Assembly (NCBI GenBank): GCA_958510875.1
Contig: OY294068.1
Span: 17,960,297-18,024,296 of the forward strand
Direction of reading: 5' to 3'
From: Endomychus coccineus
Taxonomy: Eukaryota; Arthropoda; Insecta; Coleoptera; Endomychidae
Length of the DNA: 64,000 nucleotides
The position numbers and the translations under genes were made by a program. The notes beneath the pieces were generated by a model. It did no database searches and was not told the DNA's origin. It worked only from the letters and a program-made list of their open reading frames with translations. Below are positions 44,693-57,477 of this stretch, in pieces. Within the stretch, counting starts at the first letter, position 1. The number at the start of each line of letters is the position of its first letter.

Positions 44693-46289
44693 AAAACAAA
44701 TATAAAATATTCAAGAATAATAAAGAATTTAAAAAATTATAAAAAAGCTAAGTGATTAAGTATAACTGATGTATCAACTGATAAATTATGTTAAATTTAG
44801 AAAACAATTAATCAATCCTCAATTTTAAAATCAACCTTATCAGAATCTATATATGAAGTGGAAAGTAATTTTACTCAGCCCGGATGTACCAGGATGAAGA
44901 GTTAAATAAAACGATTTGATTTAATTATTCACGGAATCCTGAATTTGTTGCCATATGACTTGATTCTAAATGAACCTAGCGAAAATTCTACCATAAACCC
45001 ACAAAGCAAGCTTAAATACAAAATTTAGGAAGTCTTCCAAAATATGATTCGAGTGATTCGTGAAATAGTCAAAGCAAAACTTCACTCAAGAGGTTAGAAT
45101 ATAACCGACTTTAGTATGGTGTGTTTGGTTGGATAACACCAACTATCTCAGTAATATGTTTGGAGATAGTAGCTTTTACCCAATAAGAGAGAGACTTGCT
45201 CCAGTCTAGTGAGGTGAATACAAGAGAACTATTCTATTTTTGTTGACAAGGACCTTCATTATGAACTTATTCAGACTTCTTTGAATTTAGATATGAATGA
45301 AAACTATATCAATTCTATGTATCAACTCTATGTTCAATAAGTAACGACTGCGTCATGCACGTCTTACGTTATGGTTACTACTTAAATAGATTTTAGCTTC
45401 AAAGGAGAAAACAGGTTAAAAACCTTCGTTTAAACCATACCAAGTGATAAGCCTGCCGTTCCGAATTAGATCATAAAAGTATGAGTTAACTACCAGTATA
45501 CTGTGAAGCACTCATCCCCTTTAGAACCATTTCTGTTAACTCTACTACTTGTTCGTAATAAAAGGCAACAAAGAATTTCCTATTTTTATTCACGTATACA
45601 TGGATGTTCTTAGAACCAGCTCAAATTTTAGGAACTTGTTTGATATCTGAATGACTTCCAATTGATAATTAATAAAGCAGCTTTGCTGAGGTTGCAGCAC
45701 CGATCGTGTCATTCAAATAGACTATTCTCCCCGATTTCAGAAAGCTGTAAAGTATCATAACAAATGACATTATCAAGGTAACGGTGAATTTGTCAATGGG
45801 TACGGCACATTATTTTAAGCCGTCTTGTTGCAAATGGTGCAGATACGATGACTGCCGCATACAAATATTCTGTGGCGGCGCTTTAGCCACCATCAGTCTT
45901 CATGACCGTGTTCCGGATACACAATGCCTTACCGCATATAATGTAGATATATTACGGGGTTTCCACAGGATTGAGAGAGGTTCAGGAAATAAGGTTTTAA
46001 AAATTTCACAAAGATATACGGTGTGAAACTAAAAGGGTGTAGTGAGCACGGTTCATTGCTTTATAAAATTGCTTTTTCTTTCAGTGGCGTGTAAATTAAT
46101 TCAGATGCATGGAGCCTGCGGGTAGAAGAGGACACGTACCGTCGTAAATGAGTAAGATATTTTTCTCACACGAGCTGCTCTAAAATGTATGGCGAAGTAA
46201 CTTGTCAGTCCCGGATAACGTATAATTGAATTCTCTATTAGGTATTCCGGAACTTCCGATCATACAAATTGCAGTTTATTGTTCGTTTT

Positions 46290-46520
46290 TCATTTTGTTC
46301 CAGTTCTCTAATCAAAAGAAAAAGAAAAATACGCTTCGTAATAATTATAGACTTATTGCACTACTATCTGTGACCTGTAAAGTAATGGAGAAAGAAATCA
46401 ACGTCAAGCTCATCCAATAGGTAAGAGACCGGCAATATGGCTTCCTTCAGAAGTGATCAACAGACCCTATCTTCAGCGTTATATCCAGAGCAATTGTCAG
46501 AGTGTGGCACTGTAAGGTTA
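46290..46520 (+). pseudogene. LINE RT N-terminal scrap (family F-like)
   Basis: Plus strand: NNYRLIALLSVTCKVMEKEI, then after a frameshift RQYGFLQ. This is the entry to the RT domain ('NYRPIALLSV..KVMEKIIN...YGFR') of Jockey-like LINEs and resembles the relic at 60803. Only this step is recognisable. Confidence 0.6.
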
Positions 46521-46789
46521 AGGGGACTTAACTTGTTCTCAATGTATCTGGGATCATCGAGATATCCGTCTAGGTCAGTAGAAAGTCAATTGTATCTCAG
46601 CGTTTGTCATTGAAACGTATCTTTCTATCCTTGATTATTGATGGGATACCTGAGGGCGCCAATAGCTTTGATAAGAAAATAAGAAAGAACACACAATCAA
46701 GTTTTCCGGTATTATGGGGTGGCTAGATAATTGATGTACCAATTAAGAAAGAATAAAAAGACAATGATTCCAAACTTAACAAAATGGAT

Positions 46790-48105
46790 TACTTACTTAT
46801 TTATTTATTTATTCATGTAATTAAACCAGCTCAACGGGAGAAACCCCTTGGAAAGCTTAGGAATACATATGATACTCGTAATATTACAGAGTAGGAATTA
46901 AAATTAACTAATACACACAGCTTTACGAATGACATTAGGGTTACAACAAAATATATCAACAGTCAAATCAATCGTATCGTAAAATCTACACATTTGTAAT
47001 ATTGGGGAAAATAATAACTTGTTTGTTGTGTAGAGTGGTGGATAAAATATTTGTGTGGAACGGGTGCGAGCAGATGAAACGTGTAAATTTAGCCTTGATA
47101 AAATCACAGGACAGTCAACCAGGTTATGAATTATCTCATACAGGAATAAAATACTATGAATTTCCCTATGTTTATATAACTCTAGGCAAGAGAATCTATC
47201 TAATAGAGCCTGATGGGAAAATCCAATAGATGGATAATTACCATCAGCTTTAAAGGCAAAATATTTTAAGAAACGCCGATTGCGCATTCTATTTTGTTTA
47301 TATTAATTTTATAATGGGGGTTGTACACAATTGAAGCTTATTCGAGCTCAGAACAAACACTGAATTGTATGACATTATTATTGAATCACTATTATCAAAT
47401 AGGCGGCATTCCGGATGATAAAGCTCAACATTCTGGAGGCGCTAAGAACAATTGATTTAATGTGAGAAGCAAATGACAATTTCACGTCAAACAAAACTCC
47501 CAAGTTTCTGAAACTATGGGAACGAGCAAGAGCTGTGTCTACAAGTTAGTAATTGTAAGTAATAGGCGTAATTTTCTAGGTGAAAATCATTACAGTGCAC
47601 TCACTAATACTGAGTTCCAGATGATTGATTACACACCAAGTACTGAGTGCATTCAAGTTAAGCTGCAGTGAGATACAATATAAAGAATGCTTTACTGCCG
47701 AGTAAAGTTTTAAATCGACAACAGACAACAGACAAATAAAGAAGGAATAGCATTGATTAAATTGATCAGGAGTGGTTCAAGTACCGACCCTTGAGGTACA
47801 CCTGAGGTGGCATTGAATGAATACTATTTGAAATCTCTACATATTGATAACTATCACTCAGGTAAGAATTCCAAAATTCAATCAAATGATTTGTAAGTCC
47901 AAACCTAGACATTTTATTCAATAAAATACTGTGATTCATTTTATCAAATGCTTTAGCAAAATAGAAGTATATACAATCAGCCTGGCTACCCTCAACAATA
48001 ACGTCAGCCAAGTATCGAATGTAGCAACCTCAGTTAGTAACAGTTGATATGCCAGGTATGAACCCATGCTGGTCTGGAGATATCTGCAGGAATTGGAAAC
48101 AGATT
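46790..48105 (-). pseudogene. LINE family A, copy 2, decayed
   Basis: Minus-strand relative of the 2094-3545 element. The tail (TTATTTATTTATTC on the plus strand at 46799-46814) is followed by the same 3' UTR motif (GTTGAGCTGGTTTAAT inverted), then the C-terminal frame 47287-46904 (FLKYFAFKADGNYPSIGFSH, close to copy 1). A middle part has several indels and stops (one TAG in place of the sense codon after FT). The motif A frame 48011-47766 has YFYFAKAFDKMNHSILLNKM, where the catalytic D of LDFAKAFD is changed to Y. YADD is not readable. The 5' edge is lost near 48105. Clearly dead and older than copy 1. Confidence 0.85.
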
Positions 48106-51100
48106 AGTATTTTTATAAAAACTATCATTGAATTGCAATTGGAAAAGAAGTTGAAGTTGCTGATGACTAGATTGAGTACATGTTTGGAAACGTTTGGGTA
48201 AACTCTATGAAAGCTACAATTTTGACACTACTTATATGCATAATCTTACAATCGTAACTTCGTGAACAGAAATAATTATGATAAAAGATAATATTGTATT
48301 AAGATAATTAATGAATATGTAATTTACATTAAAGTAATATAATGAATATGTGGGATTCGATATAGAAAGGTGAAGGTGATGGTGAGATAAATTACTCTTT
48401 TAACCAATAATCAGAAACTTTAATCCAATAAAGCTGTAAATCGAATAGTTGGTTAGTTTACGACCACCAAGATTTTACGTAGACTCATTCTAATACATCA
48501 CCAAATAATTCGGCAGGAATTGCATCGGTGCAGTACGCGACTCTGAAATAGCTTATTTGAGTTTGCAGACGGCTATTCTTATTATGGCCAGGGTTGTAGC
48601 TGTCACGTGTGAGATTTCTCGACACTATGACGTAAATGAAAATGTGGACTCATAACAGACGAGGTGAACACATCGGGGTTCAGCCTGATGATTATTTTTC
48701 GATTGCTTGAGGCCACAAGTTTAAGATGTGTGCAATTTTTTTTCGACATTATCATTTTATTTGCTTCCACAACTGAAGCACTTTCAACCCCCTATAGGGG
48801 TGAAACTCAACCGCTCCGGGCAAACTGACCGGAAATGCATTATGTGATGCATTATGTGCTCAATATTACAGGCTAAAATAGCCAAAAACTATGGCCGACA
48901 CGATGACGTAAGAAAATCATAACTGCCTTTCCGTCTATGTAAGTTTAGTAGTTATTCTGATTCTATGAAGATGAATTATATAATGTAGGATCAAATGAAA
49001 TAGGTAACAAAGAATCGAAGCTATATTGTAGCTAAGAATATCAATTGGTTTTATTTCTTGCACTTGAAAGTTCTGCAACAGCATCTCTTTTCGTCAAAGA
49101 TTTATATTTGTTATAGAAAAAAATTGAACTTAAATAGAATTACTATTGAAAGTTTGATTCTCTCTAATTAGATTAACGATTATCAACCTTGATAGTTGTT
49201 TCATTCAAGTTTATAATGAATTTCCAACACTTAATGACTGATTCTATCCAACCAAACTTTTGGCCTCTCGAAAATATTTGAAACGGTGATAGATAAGTCT
49301 CTGTCCTAAGTAGGATGGTTTTGTTCAGTTTTAGATAACTTGCAGAGAAATATGCTGACAGTTCTCCATTCTTCTTATTTTCGTTGTATTGCTCTGAAAC
49401 TGCACCTATTTCTATATTTGATGCATCTACTGTTCAATTGTTGTTAGTTGTCGGATTTGGGTGTACTAAAATGTCTCTTCACTTAATGTTTGTCTGACTG
49501 TTTCAAAATAAGTATTTCAAGATTCTGATGAATATTCGATTCTATTATCATGCTTATTCTTCATCCTGCAACGAATGACATGAACTTAGTTGAATCGATT
49601 CAGCAAAGGATTTTCATCATTTACTGATCAAATCAATCTAATAGTATTCCAAAATATTATTGTAATATAAAACTCAGCACGTAACAATCTACATCAATCT
49701 GTGTTTTGTTTAAAATATCTACGTACATTGGAATCTAAATTTCTGAAGAGCCTCGTATTTGCGCGTCGAGAACATCTTCGTGCTCACGACAGGTAAACGA
49801 ACTGGAAAAGAAGGATCTCACTTGAATAAATTGCAAACTGGTGAAAATCTTAGCATAACTCACAGACCCAGAATTCCCAGCGGTGATTGATAGACTTGCA
49901 AATAGCTAATAATCACACCGATTAATTGCATATCGAAACGAATTTCATTAAATGCTCAGTAGGAACAAGGATGTAAATATTAACGATCGTATCCTGATAT
50001 TTTATAACCCAGATTATTGAGAAATACGAAATATGTTCAGGATAAGCCACTGTCATTTTTAAATACGAGGACATGAATAATGTGCAATATCGATTTTATC
50101 ATTAGCTCTTTCTCAGCCAGTGTCGTCTGCTTTATTTGCAAGGCCAATCACGGAACTTCCATTTTATCAAAGTCGAGAATGAACGTGACTTTTGAAATTC
50201 TAAATATCGACTCTATTATTGGACGATACGTTCGAATGTGAATAATGGAAAAAAAAACTAATTCAACATGCTCAGATAGGACTGCCTTGATTTTCGAACA
50301 AAATATGGGATTCATAAATCCATCTGACAAGTTCAGAGAACTTATAAATACTAATTCATAAATATACTAATTGATTACTCAACGTCGCATGGTGCTAAAG
50401 AATTGAAGAACATTTTATGTGTCACTCCCTTTATCATTCTATCCCTGATTCCCCAGGGGATCAAACGACATCAGGAGTATTATTATTCAACTCAGCGAGC
50501 TTGAAACTATGGAGTCTCCACTATTATCGATCGTTACCAATCTCATTGTCAACTTACACATATGTAACTTACCTACATGAATAATGTTATTATATAACAT
50601 CAAAAAAAAAAAGTTTTTCAGGGGCCATGCATAAGTTAGAAATCTTATCTAGCTTTATACGGCTCAACCTCACATTCATGCATTTATTCATTGTGAGAGA
50701 AATATCACAAACTGACTCATTAATGATATAAAAGACATCGTGGGAATCCAATAATTTTTACAGTTCACCTGACACGTCATCAAAGTGTGACGTCACTAAG
50801 TTAGATTGAACTTATTACTCTGTGATATACTGTCAAATATTTGGACAGTTCAACTGATAGCCAAATATAATAATAAATAAGTATAAACCATACATTTGTA
50901 AATACATTTGTTATCAATTTGAATAACTTCACCACTACATAAGAGTATATTTGAACGTCTTCGCAAGTATTTAGCTGTTTCTGAAGCACCTGCAATATAT
51001 TTCCGGACGTAGGAGGTAGCTATCAAATTGTATAATATATCAGAATCATGAATTTAAGCCGCAGAAGTATTTGAAAACTTGAAATTGTGCTTACAAAAAA

Positions 51101-51875
51101 AGATAACAATAGTAGTATATTCATTATTCATTCGTATATTCAATAATATAATGAAGGTATCGAATCTTGTAAGACACATTTGTTGTCAATTGTAATGAAC
51201 TTTGAATGGAATGACGTAAAGTCCAATTGTTAGACGGCTTTTTTCGTTATCATCTATTTTTATCCAGTTGCAATATAAAATCGGTTCCTAGGGGTGAAAG
51301 AAGTTACTGAACTATGGATCACAGATAAATGAGATGGCGCCTGTGTGTGCGGATATGTGTGCATGTATAAACCACTGAGGAGACGATTGCGTCGTTCCTA
51401 TTGGTTGCAAGAATCTGAAAATTTGCAAGGCGCTTTCAAGTGGTGAAATTTATCCAAATGAAATGTAAAGTACTCTTTGTGTGATTATGACAACATTGTA
51501 ATTCTGCCTTTGAATATTTATCACAATCATTCATTTAAAATTAGATATCCGGATTTAATATTTTGAAAATGACACCATTTGTGTTCCTTGTCATAGAGAT
51601 AATGCTGAAATATATTTGTCATGAACCCTAGCTACTTTATAATAAGGTAACATTCAATCAATTACTCTGTGATATCATGAAATTAAGGTTAACCATATAT
51701 AGCCTTCCATGTTAATGGTGTTAGCAATTCACCTAATAGCGAATCATTACAAAAATTCATATGATAATAATTCATATTATATTATAAGCAGTATACTTCA
51801 TTGTGTTTTTTCATCCCCTCTTCCAATTGAAGTAATCTTTTCATGTCATCACTAGAGCCTATTTGCAATAATTAA
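48106..51875. other. No gene recognised
   Basis: About 3.8 kb of AT-rich sequence. A possible LINE C-terminal scrap lies at about 49560-49800 (plus strand, with LVESIQQRIF and later FLKSLVFARREHL), too weak to call. A small palindrome ACCCCCTATAGGGGT lies at 48788-48802. Confidence 0.35.
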
Positions 51876-51935
51876 GGTTGATTGTATCTACCTCGTATCT
51901 TTTGCTAACGCATTTGATAACGAAAATATCCTATT
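51876..51935 (+). repeat. Scrap of LINE family A
   Basis: GGTTGATTGTATCTACCT and TTTTGCTAACGCATTTGATAA match motif A of the LINE at 2322-2365 with a handful of changes. About 60 bp only. Confidence 0.6.
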
Positions 51936-52129
51936 CCAACAGAATCATAACATCTTGAATTTCATTGTTTGTAACAAGGCCATAATTGTCGTTTTAATTT
52001 TCTATATGTTAATTCGAATTGAACATACACAAATATGTTATAGTATGCTCTGAAACATGTAATATCAACCGCATAGGCAAAAGTTTCGATATGAATTCTA
52101 GGCAGTTTATATACATTTTAATAATAATA

Positions 52130-52290
52130 ATGCAGTCTCTAGTCATGATATAGAGTATTATTTGACGTCGTTCCACGCATTTCGCTGTTTCTAATAATTT
52201 AAAAACATATTAGTTGAAGTCTCGAATCTCGTTATCTGTTCCTATGGATATTAATCGTTCCTGCTAACCAGGCTCGCAGGCCCGCAGGCA
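52130..52290 (+). repeat. Dispersed repeat, copy 2 of 2
   Basis: Counterpart of 43140-43300 (see there). Confidence 0.45.
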
Positions 52291-53124
52291 ATAGCTAGTA
52301 CATAAATATGCTAGAAAGGAGCAGCGAATCATTTGAATCACTCTTCGTATCTAAACATTCTACTTCTACATGATACGTTGGAGAGATATGAATTTTATGC
52401 AGTATAAAGAGAATAAACACAAGCTTCCAAGTTTATATAAAATCATGTAAAGTCAAGATGATTTGTGATACGCAGAACGAGATATAAATACGGACACTTT
52501 CTGACTTGGGTATTGCTATATAAATACAAGTACAGTTTCTCAAAAGTTCAAATTTGAAACTCCTATTTGTTCTGGAATGCTTGCATTAATAATCGAGATC
52601 CGGTTCCCTGCGACATATTTCCAACCTAGCTATTCAAATACAAATCCTACTATTAAATGTAACGTTGATGCATTCATTCCATGAACTTTTGAAGGGCTAT
52701 AATTAATTTCATGGTCAGATGAGACGATTCAGAATTCCTCGGGAACGAGGAAAACGGGTACGCCTTAGGAAAAACGAACGTGGTGGAAACTAGACAAATA
52801 CCCGGTTCCATTATCTTTGATTGCATATTTACATCAAATCTGCATAGAAAGGCAAAAATTTAATTGAAATGCATCACTATCAGTAGACATTCACAAACAT
52901 TTGTCGGAAACATGAATGGATATTTCGTTCTCTCTCATAATTCGTTCATTTGGATCGATGCGATCTCAAAAGTTGATCCACATTCGCCACTTTAGTTTCA
53001 TATACTTTCTCTTTTCGATGTACAGTAACACTTATTGGACGTTTGATTGAATGCAATGACTGTTGATCGTAATACAGTGAAATGCTGGCAAAATATGCAT
53101 TTATTTGAAGGTTGTAAGGTTCGG

Positions 53125-54770
53125 TAACGAGTTGCCACTGTGAGGTTTTAAAGTGACCTTTCGTGTTCAATGATCCCAACTACCTCACTAGGATATTCTA
53201 CACTCAGGGCTCGTAGTGAAACGTATCCTCAGATTCTTGAGCGAATGGATTACCCTGGGCGCCAACTACTTTAGCAAAAAAGAGATGATTAGAATCCTCA
53301 TTCAAGAATTTCTGGCACTACGAGATGAATAAATGTTGATGGTTCTATCAGAGAAATAAAGTTTCAACCTGACAATTTGGCTTTATTCCTCACAGGAATT
53401 ATAATTTGAACAAAATTAGTTTGAATAATAGCAATTGAAAGTATGTAAAATTAATAAGGTTCTATACTGAAACATTGAATGTGAAACAAACTATAATTCT
53501 CAATAAATTGATTACTGAAAGGTTCGAATTTGGAAATTAGATTGTAGGTACAATTTTTTTGTTACAAGTGCAATTGAATATTAAAATTTGGTTGGATAAG
53601 CTGTATAAAGTGCTCTGCCAGGGATTCTCTCTACAACACGGCACGGGAAAGAGGATCTCGACCGCTCAAACCCTGTAATACAGACAATACGAGCAATTCC
53701 TCGACCACAAGTTCGAGGGAAAAATAACTAAATTACCAGGAATAACCAACATAATTCCACAACTGATTATGCTATTTTCTCAAATTGAGGATACAAGATT
53801 ATTAAAAGTATTGAAGAAGATCTTGAAAATAACAAATAAAATACAATAATAAAATCTGAAAGAATATTATAATAATAAATTACTTATAACAGCTATAACA
53901 ATTCATACTACAAGGTATAAAAAATGAAAGGTAGTCTCAAAAATTATGATCAAGTTAGTTTGAAATTTGCTAGAGAATAATTAGATAATAGTTCACAGAG
54001 TACAGTACACTGAAATGGTGCTCGTAGAATGTGAATGAATATTCTGATCAAAAAGTAACAGAGGTTTTCTCACAGCTCTCATAAAGCAGTAAATGAGAAT
54101 TTCGGCTTTATCCAAGATTACCCAGATTAATAACTATTCCGTTACTTCACCAAAACTAGTCTAAAAAGACATAACCATTACAATTTCATATGAGGAAGGT
54201 CAAAGAAGGTGATACGGAGTACCACGTACTACGCAGTCACGCGAATAATTGCAACGTTGAACAAGCCTTAGAGTATGACATGAACCATTCTGACTACTAA
54301 CCTGACAAAATTTATTCCGAATGAAGATAGAGGGATAATATAGTGAATGATCATCTAATACAGATTGAATCAAGCAAAAGTGATGTGGCGTGGACACGTG
54401 AATAAGTTGATTATCATTTTTATCATTTCATTGGAAAATGTTATCAATCAGAGAATAAACATATCCTTAACTAGGTTCTAGGTTCAGAAACTAATAAACA
54501 TCGAATTACATGTTTCCTGTTTACAATAATCTTTCAATAAAGCAAATCAACTTACCCAGCGTGTGCCATCCACTACCAAGACCTCGTTTCATTTCCGGTG
54601 TCTAGTGTGTCGTGCGACCTCACAAGAGTTAAGATTAATAATCGATTATCTATTGAAAGATAGATGTCATTCTCAGTCTCAATCGTAGTTTAATCTTCTA
54701 ACAATTCGAGCGGAAATTGTTATTCAGATTATTAAACAATCTTCAGACACAGTAACGTGGCAACGTAACA
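53125..54770 (+). repeat. Long dispersed repeat X, copy 3 (most complete)
   Basis: Contains the foldback start shared with 17183-17457 (second arm truncated after GGCACTACGAG at 53322), the middle shared with 17458-18095, and the right part shared with 9985-10615. Laid end to end these three copies define one unit of ~1.6 kb starting near TGTGAGGTTTT and ending AACGTAACA. Ends TG...CA are suggestive of an LTR but not proven, since GTTGCCAC before the start is also shared. No conserved frame. Confidence 0.65.
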
Positions 54771-55591
54771 CGGTGAAGAAATGAATGTTGAATGTATGTT
54801 AAAGAGAAGTGATGATGATATATGAAACAGCAGGAACTTGTCAAGAGACCGCAATACCCGTTCAAGACATATTTATTTCGTTTTCTACATCGCGCTGTCA
54901 CAATGTGAATGTCGCTAAAGAAATTCCAATAATAGCATTTCACGTAGGAAATTTCAGCTAGCGCGGAACAGGTTCTCAATTTTGAACAATGAAAAGTAAT
55001 ATGAAATGTTCGTTTGAAATGCTTTGTTTCTGATTATTTTCCCAATTCGAGATTGATTCCTGTGGATATTAAATCTCTTGGAAGTATAGCATCTAGCCAT
55101 GCAAGGTAGTTTTCTTCTCAGTAGAATAGATGAATAGAGTAGTCGCTTCATTGAAATACGTTTTACCGGATCAGTTACTTCCATCCTTTGGATGTACCTT
55201 CAGAGCCGTTATGAATCGATGCAAAAGGGATTATTTGAGATCTTTTTGGCATCATACATTCAGCAGTGTGATAACGTGATAGGTTCAGTCTGTTTTGTTG
55301 AGTGTGAAAGAACGAAATGTTTTAAGTATCTTAGTTTGAAATTACAAGTTCTATCTATACAGCATGTTCCTTCATGGGTAATTTCTGGGTCAATATTGAG
55401 TGGATAAGTTCCTACAAACCTGCCCTAGAATGCTCGGTTTCCGATATAAAGGGTGGAAAAGTTTTATCTTTCTTAGGTTTTTTCAAAAATATAGAAAATG
55501 GTTTGAGATATTGAGCTGAGTTACTGTTACTTAGGAACACGCCTTTTCACTCAATAAGTTGCTTTAGAATTTGATCAGTATCGTCGTTATA
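54771..55591. other. No gene recognised
   Basis: AT-rich, short frames only (54954-55184, 55192-55407), no domain. Confidence 0.35.
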
Positions 55592-57086
55592 CGTTAGCCT
55601 TACAGCAATTCCATGTAAAAAGTGGTATGCCACTGAGCTTTTTCAATCTAGATATTTTTTTTGATAGCCTAATCAATTCTGTATGAAAAAGATCAACTTT
55701 TTTCCCCAGATGCGACGTCATTGAGTAAAAATAATAGAAACCGTTGTATTGACCGAAAATATTAATGAAATTATTGATGAATACCATTTTGCAATAAATC
55801 TAGTTGGCCACTGTCACTTGAGTTTGCCATTCCACATTTTCAATTAAGTACGTGTAATACAGAGGAAGCCAGACGTATTCATTACCAGAGATATCCTAAT
55901 CGTGCTTTGCCAGATAGTCGGACCTTTTCTAATAATCTTCGTCGTCCTGTAGAAACTGGAAATTTTCGCAGAGGTATATCTGAAGGTAGACCTCGGAGTG
56001 TAAGAACACCGGATGTTGAAGAAAAGGTGCTACAAGAAGTCGATAAAGATCGCTAAAACGTGAACATTTGCCACCAAATTGCTTGGCCGATTTTAGTGAA
56101 TTTTTTGTTATACCCGTACCATAGAGATTTTCCAAAGCGGTTGAACTTTTGTGAGTGGTATCTTCATAATGTTGTTCAAAATCCGCAATTTGAATCACAC
56201 ATAAAGAATTCCCACAAAAATTATTTGTGGGCGGATGGAAAACCTCACGCCACAACCGGAACCCATTTCCAACACCAATTTTGGGTGAACGTATGGGCGG
56301 GGATCATTGGTGACTACTTTATTGGTTCATTCTTTTTTCCGGGACAACTTGATGCAATTTCCTTCAAGAACAATTGCCTTTGAGAATGTTCAGAGCAACG
56401 AGAAACCAAATGAGGTACATGCACGATGGCGCACCAGTGAATTTCTGTTTATCGGTTCGCATTTATTTACGAATTGCTTATCCATAATGTTGGATTTGCA
56501 GCTGTGGAGCGCAAGAATGGCCAACAAGGTCTCCCGACCTCAATAGTTCAGACTTGTTTCTCTGTTGCTACATTAAGACGCTAGTATTCACAATTCACAT
56601 CAACATTTAGGAGGAATTAATTGAAAAAATAATAGATGCAGCATGTGATACCATAAAAAACACTCCAAAAATATTTTAAGTGCGCAATTCCATGAGAAGT
56701 AGAGCTGAAAAAGCGTGCATATTAGTCGGAGGGGGCTATTTTCAACAAATTTTGTAATAATACTTAAGTTGTAATGCTATGTTGATGTTGTATACAACAT
56801 TAACATAACATTAATATGCTATGTTAATATTGTAGTTGTTGGATTTTGCTAACATTATCCCAAGCCAATTAGATTTTTGCTTAATTGTATGTTTCTTCAA
56901 TAAAATTCATTCCACTATTTTTTTGGTCAATACAACGGTTTTTATTTTCTACACAAAAAAAGCGCCCCTGACAGGAAAAAATTCAATTTTTATACAGAAT
57001 CGACCAGACTATCCAACAAAATATCTAGATCGAAAAAGCTTGGTGGCGTACTATTTTTTTCTTATGAGATTGCTGTAAGGCTAACA
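55592..57086 (+). mobile_element. Mariner-like transposon with ~180-bp inverted repeats
   Basis: Left arm 55592-55775 (CGTTAGCCTTACAGCAAT ... ACCGTTGTATTGACC) is matched, inverted, by about 56920-57086. Identity by eye is near 75-80%, with small indels. TA precedes the left end (55590-55591), as expected for the Tc1/mariner superfamily; the right flank reads TG, a probable mutation. The ~1.1-kb interior carries a decayed DDE-type transposase. Long inverted repeats of this size are known in some insect mariner-like families. Confidence 0.85.
55845..56720 (+). pseudogene. Mariner-like DDE transposase, decayed
   Basis: Plus-strand blocks: NTEEARRIHYQRYPNRALPD (about 55855-55912), then GNFRRGISEGRPRSVRTPDV and EEKVLQEVDKDR (N-terminal helix-turn-helix region), a stop TAA at 56054, then YPYHRDFPKRLNFCEWYLHN and QNPQFESHI. 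The expected 'FTDEA' catalytic block is deleted between ESHI and KNSHKNYLWAD. Then NVWAGIIGDYFIGSFFFPGQL, MHDGAPV-type sequence (second D region, 56423-56440) and, in a shifted frame, SSDLFLWGY-type and NTPKIF near the end. It would have cut and pasted the element at TA sites; at least three frameshifts, stops and loss of one catalytic D make it dead. Confidence 0.8.
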
Positions 57087-57366
57087 TGGACAATGATTCA
57101 TTGGTTTTGTCTTTAGCGTTATATTTAAGATGTCAGAATTTATTTTGTGGTTTGAAACTGATTTTAAAATGAAGACGTGATGGAATTTTAGTAATATTTC
57201 CGCTTACGGAACCAAAATACGTCATAAAAATTCGTTTTATTGTGTCCAACTCAATGGCGAGGTGTTATCTTAACAATAATATTGGAAATGCTCTAAGAAT
57301 CATGGAATGCAGTATGTCATAATTTTAAACTTAGATAACAAGAACGTTTTGTTCACTTTGATATAG
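57087..57366. other. No gene recognised
   Basis: AT-rich spacer between the mariner-like element and the hairpin. Confidence 0.3.
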
Positions 57367-57477
57367 ACCAAAGTGATCTGTTCCTCTGTCTTTCAAAGCA
57401 CTAGAATGATTATTATTTAATATTCTAAGAATTATTCTGAGAATGCTCTGAACGACAAAGGAACAGATCACTTAGGT
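57367..57477. other. Long imperfect hairpin, pre-miRNA-like
   Basis: 111 nt fold on themselves: ACC/GGT, A-A mismatch, 15 perfect pairs AAGTGATCTGTTCCT with AGGAACAGATCACTT, then single mismatches separating TGTC/GACA, TTCA/TGAA and AGCA/TGCT, then a looser AT-rich continuation to the loop. Evenly spaced single mismatches and a ~30-bp lower stem resemble a microRNA precursor. I do not recognise the sequence as a known miRNA, and a small MITE with inverted ends would look similar. Strand of a transcript cannot be decided. Confidence 0.5.

Larger units (their letters stand above)
42346..46289. other. No gene recognised; minor repeats
   Basis: AT-rich. An imperfect ~70-bp tandem duplication lies at about 42465-42600 (GCAGGT.TCAGTAT repeated). 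The frame 45784-46026 has no recognised domain. Dispersed-repeat and hairpin entries within this range are given separately. Confidence 0.35.

Noticed and set aside
45784..46026. 80-codon frame with several cysteines
   Set aside because: Cysteine spacing fits no zinc finger I recognise; nothing around it supports a gene.
48788..48802. Small palindrome ACCCCCTATAGGGGT
   Set aside because: Too short to be more than a chance palindrome without other copies.
49560..49800. Possible LINE C-terminus (LVESIQQRIF, FLKSLVFARREHL)
   Set aside because: Resemblance is loose and frames are broken; left as a note only.
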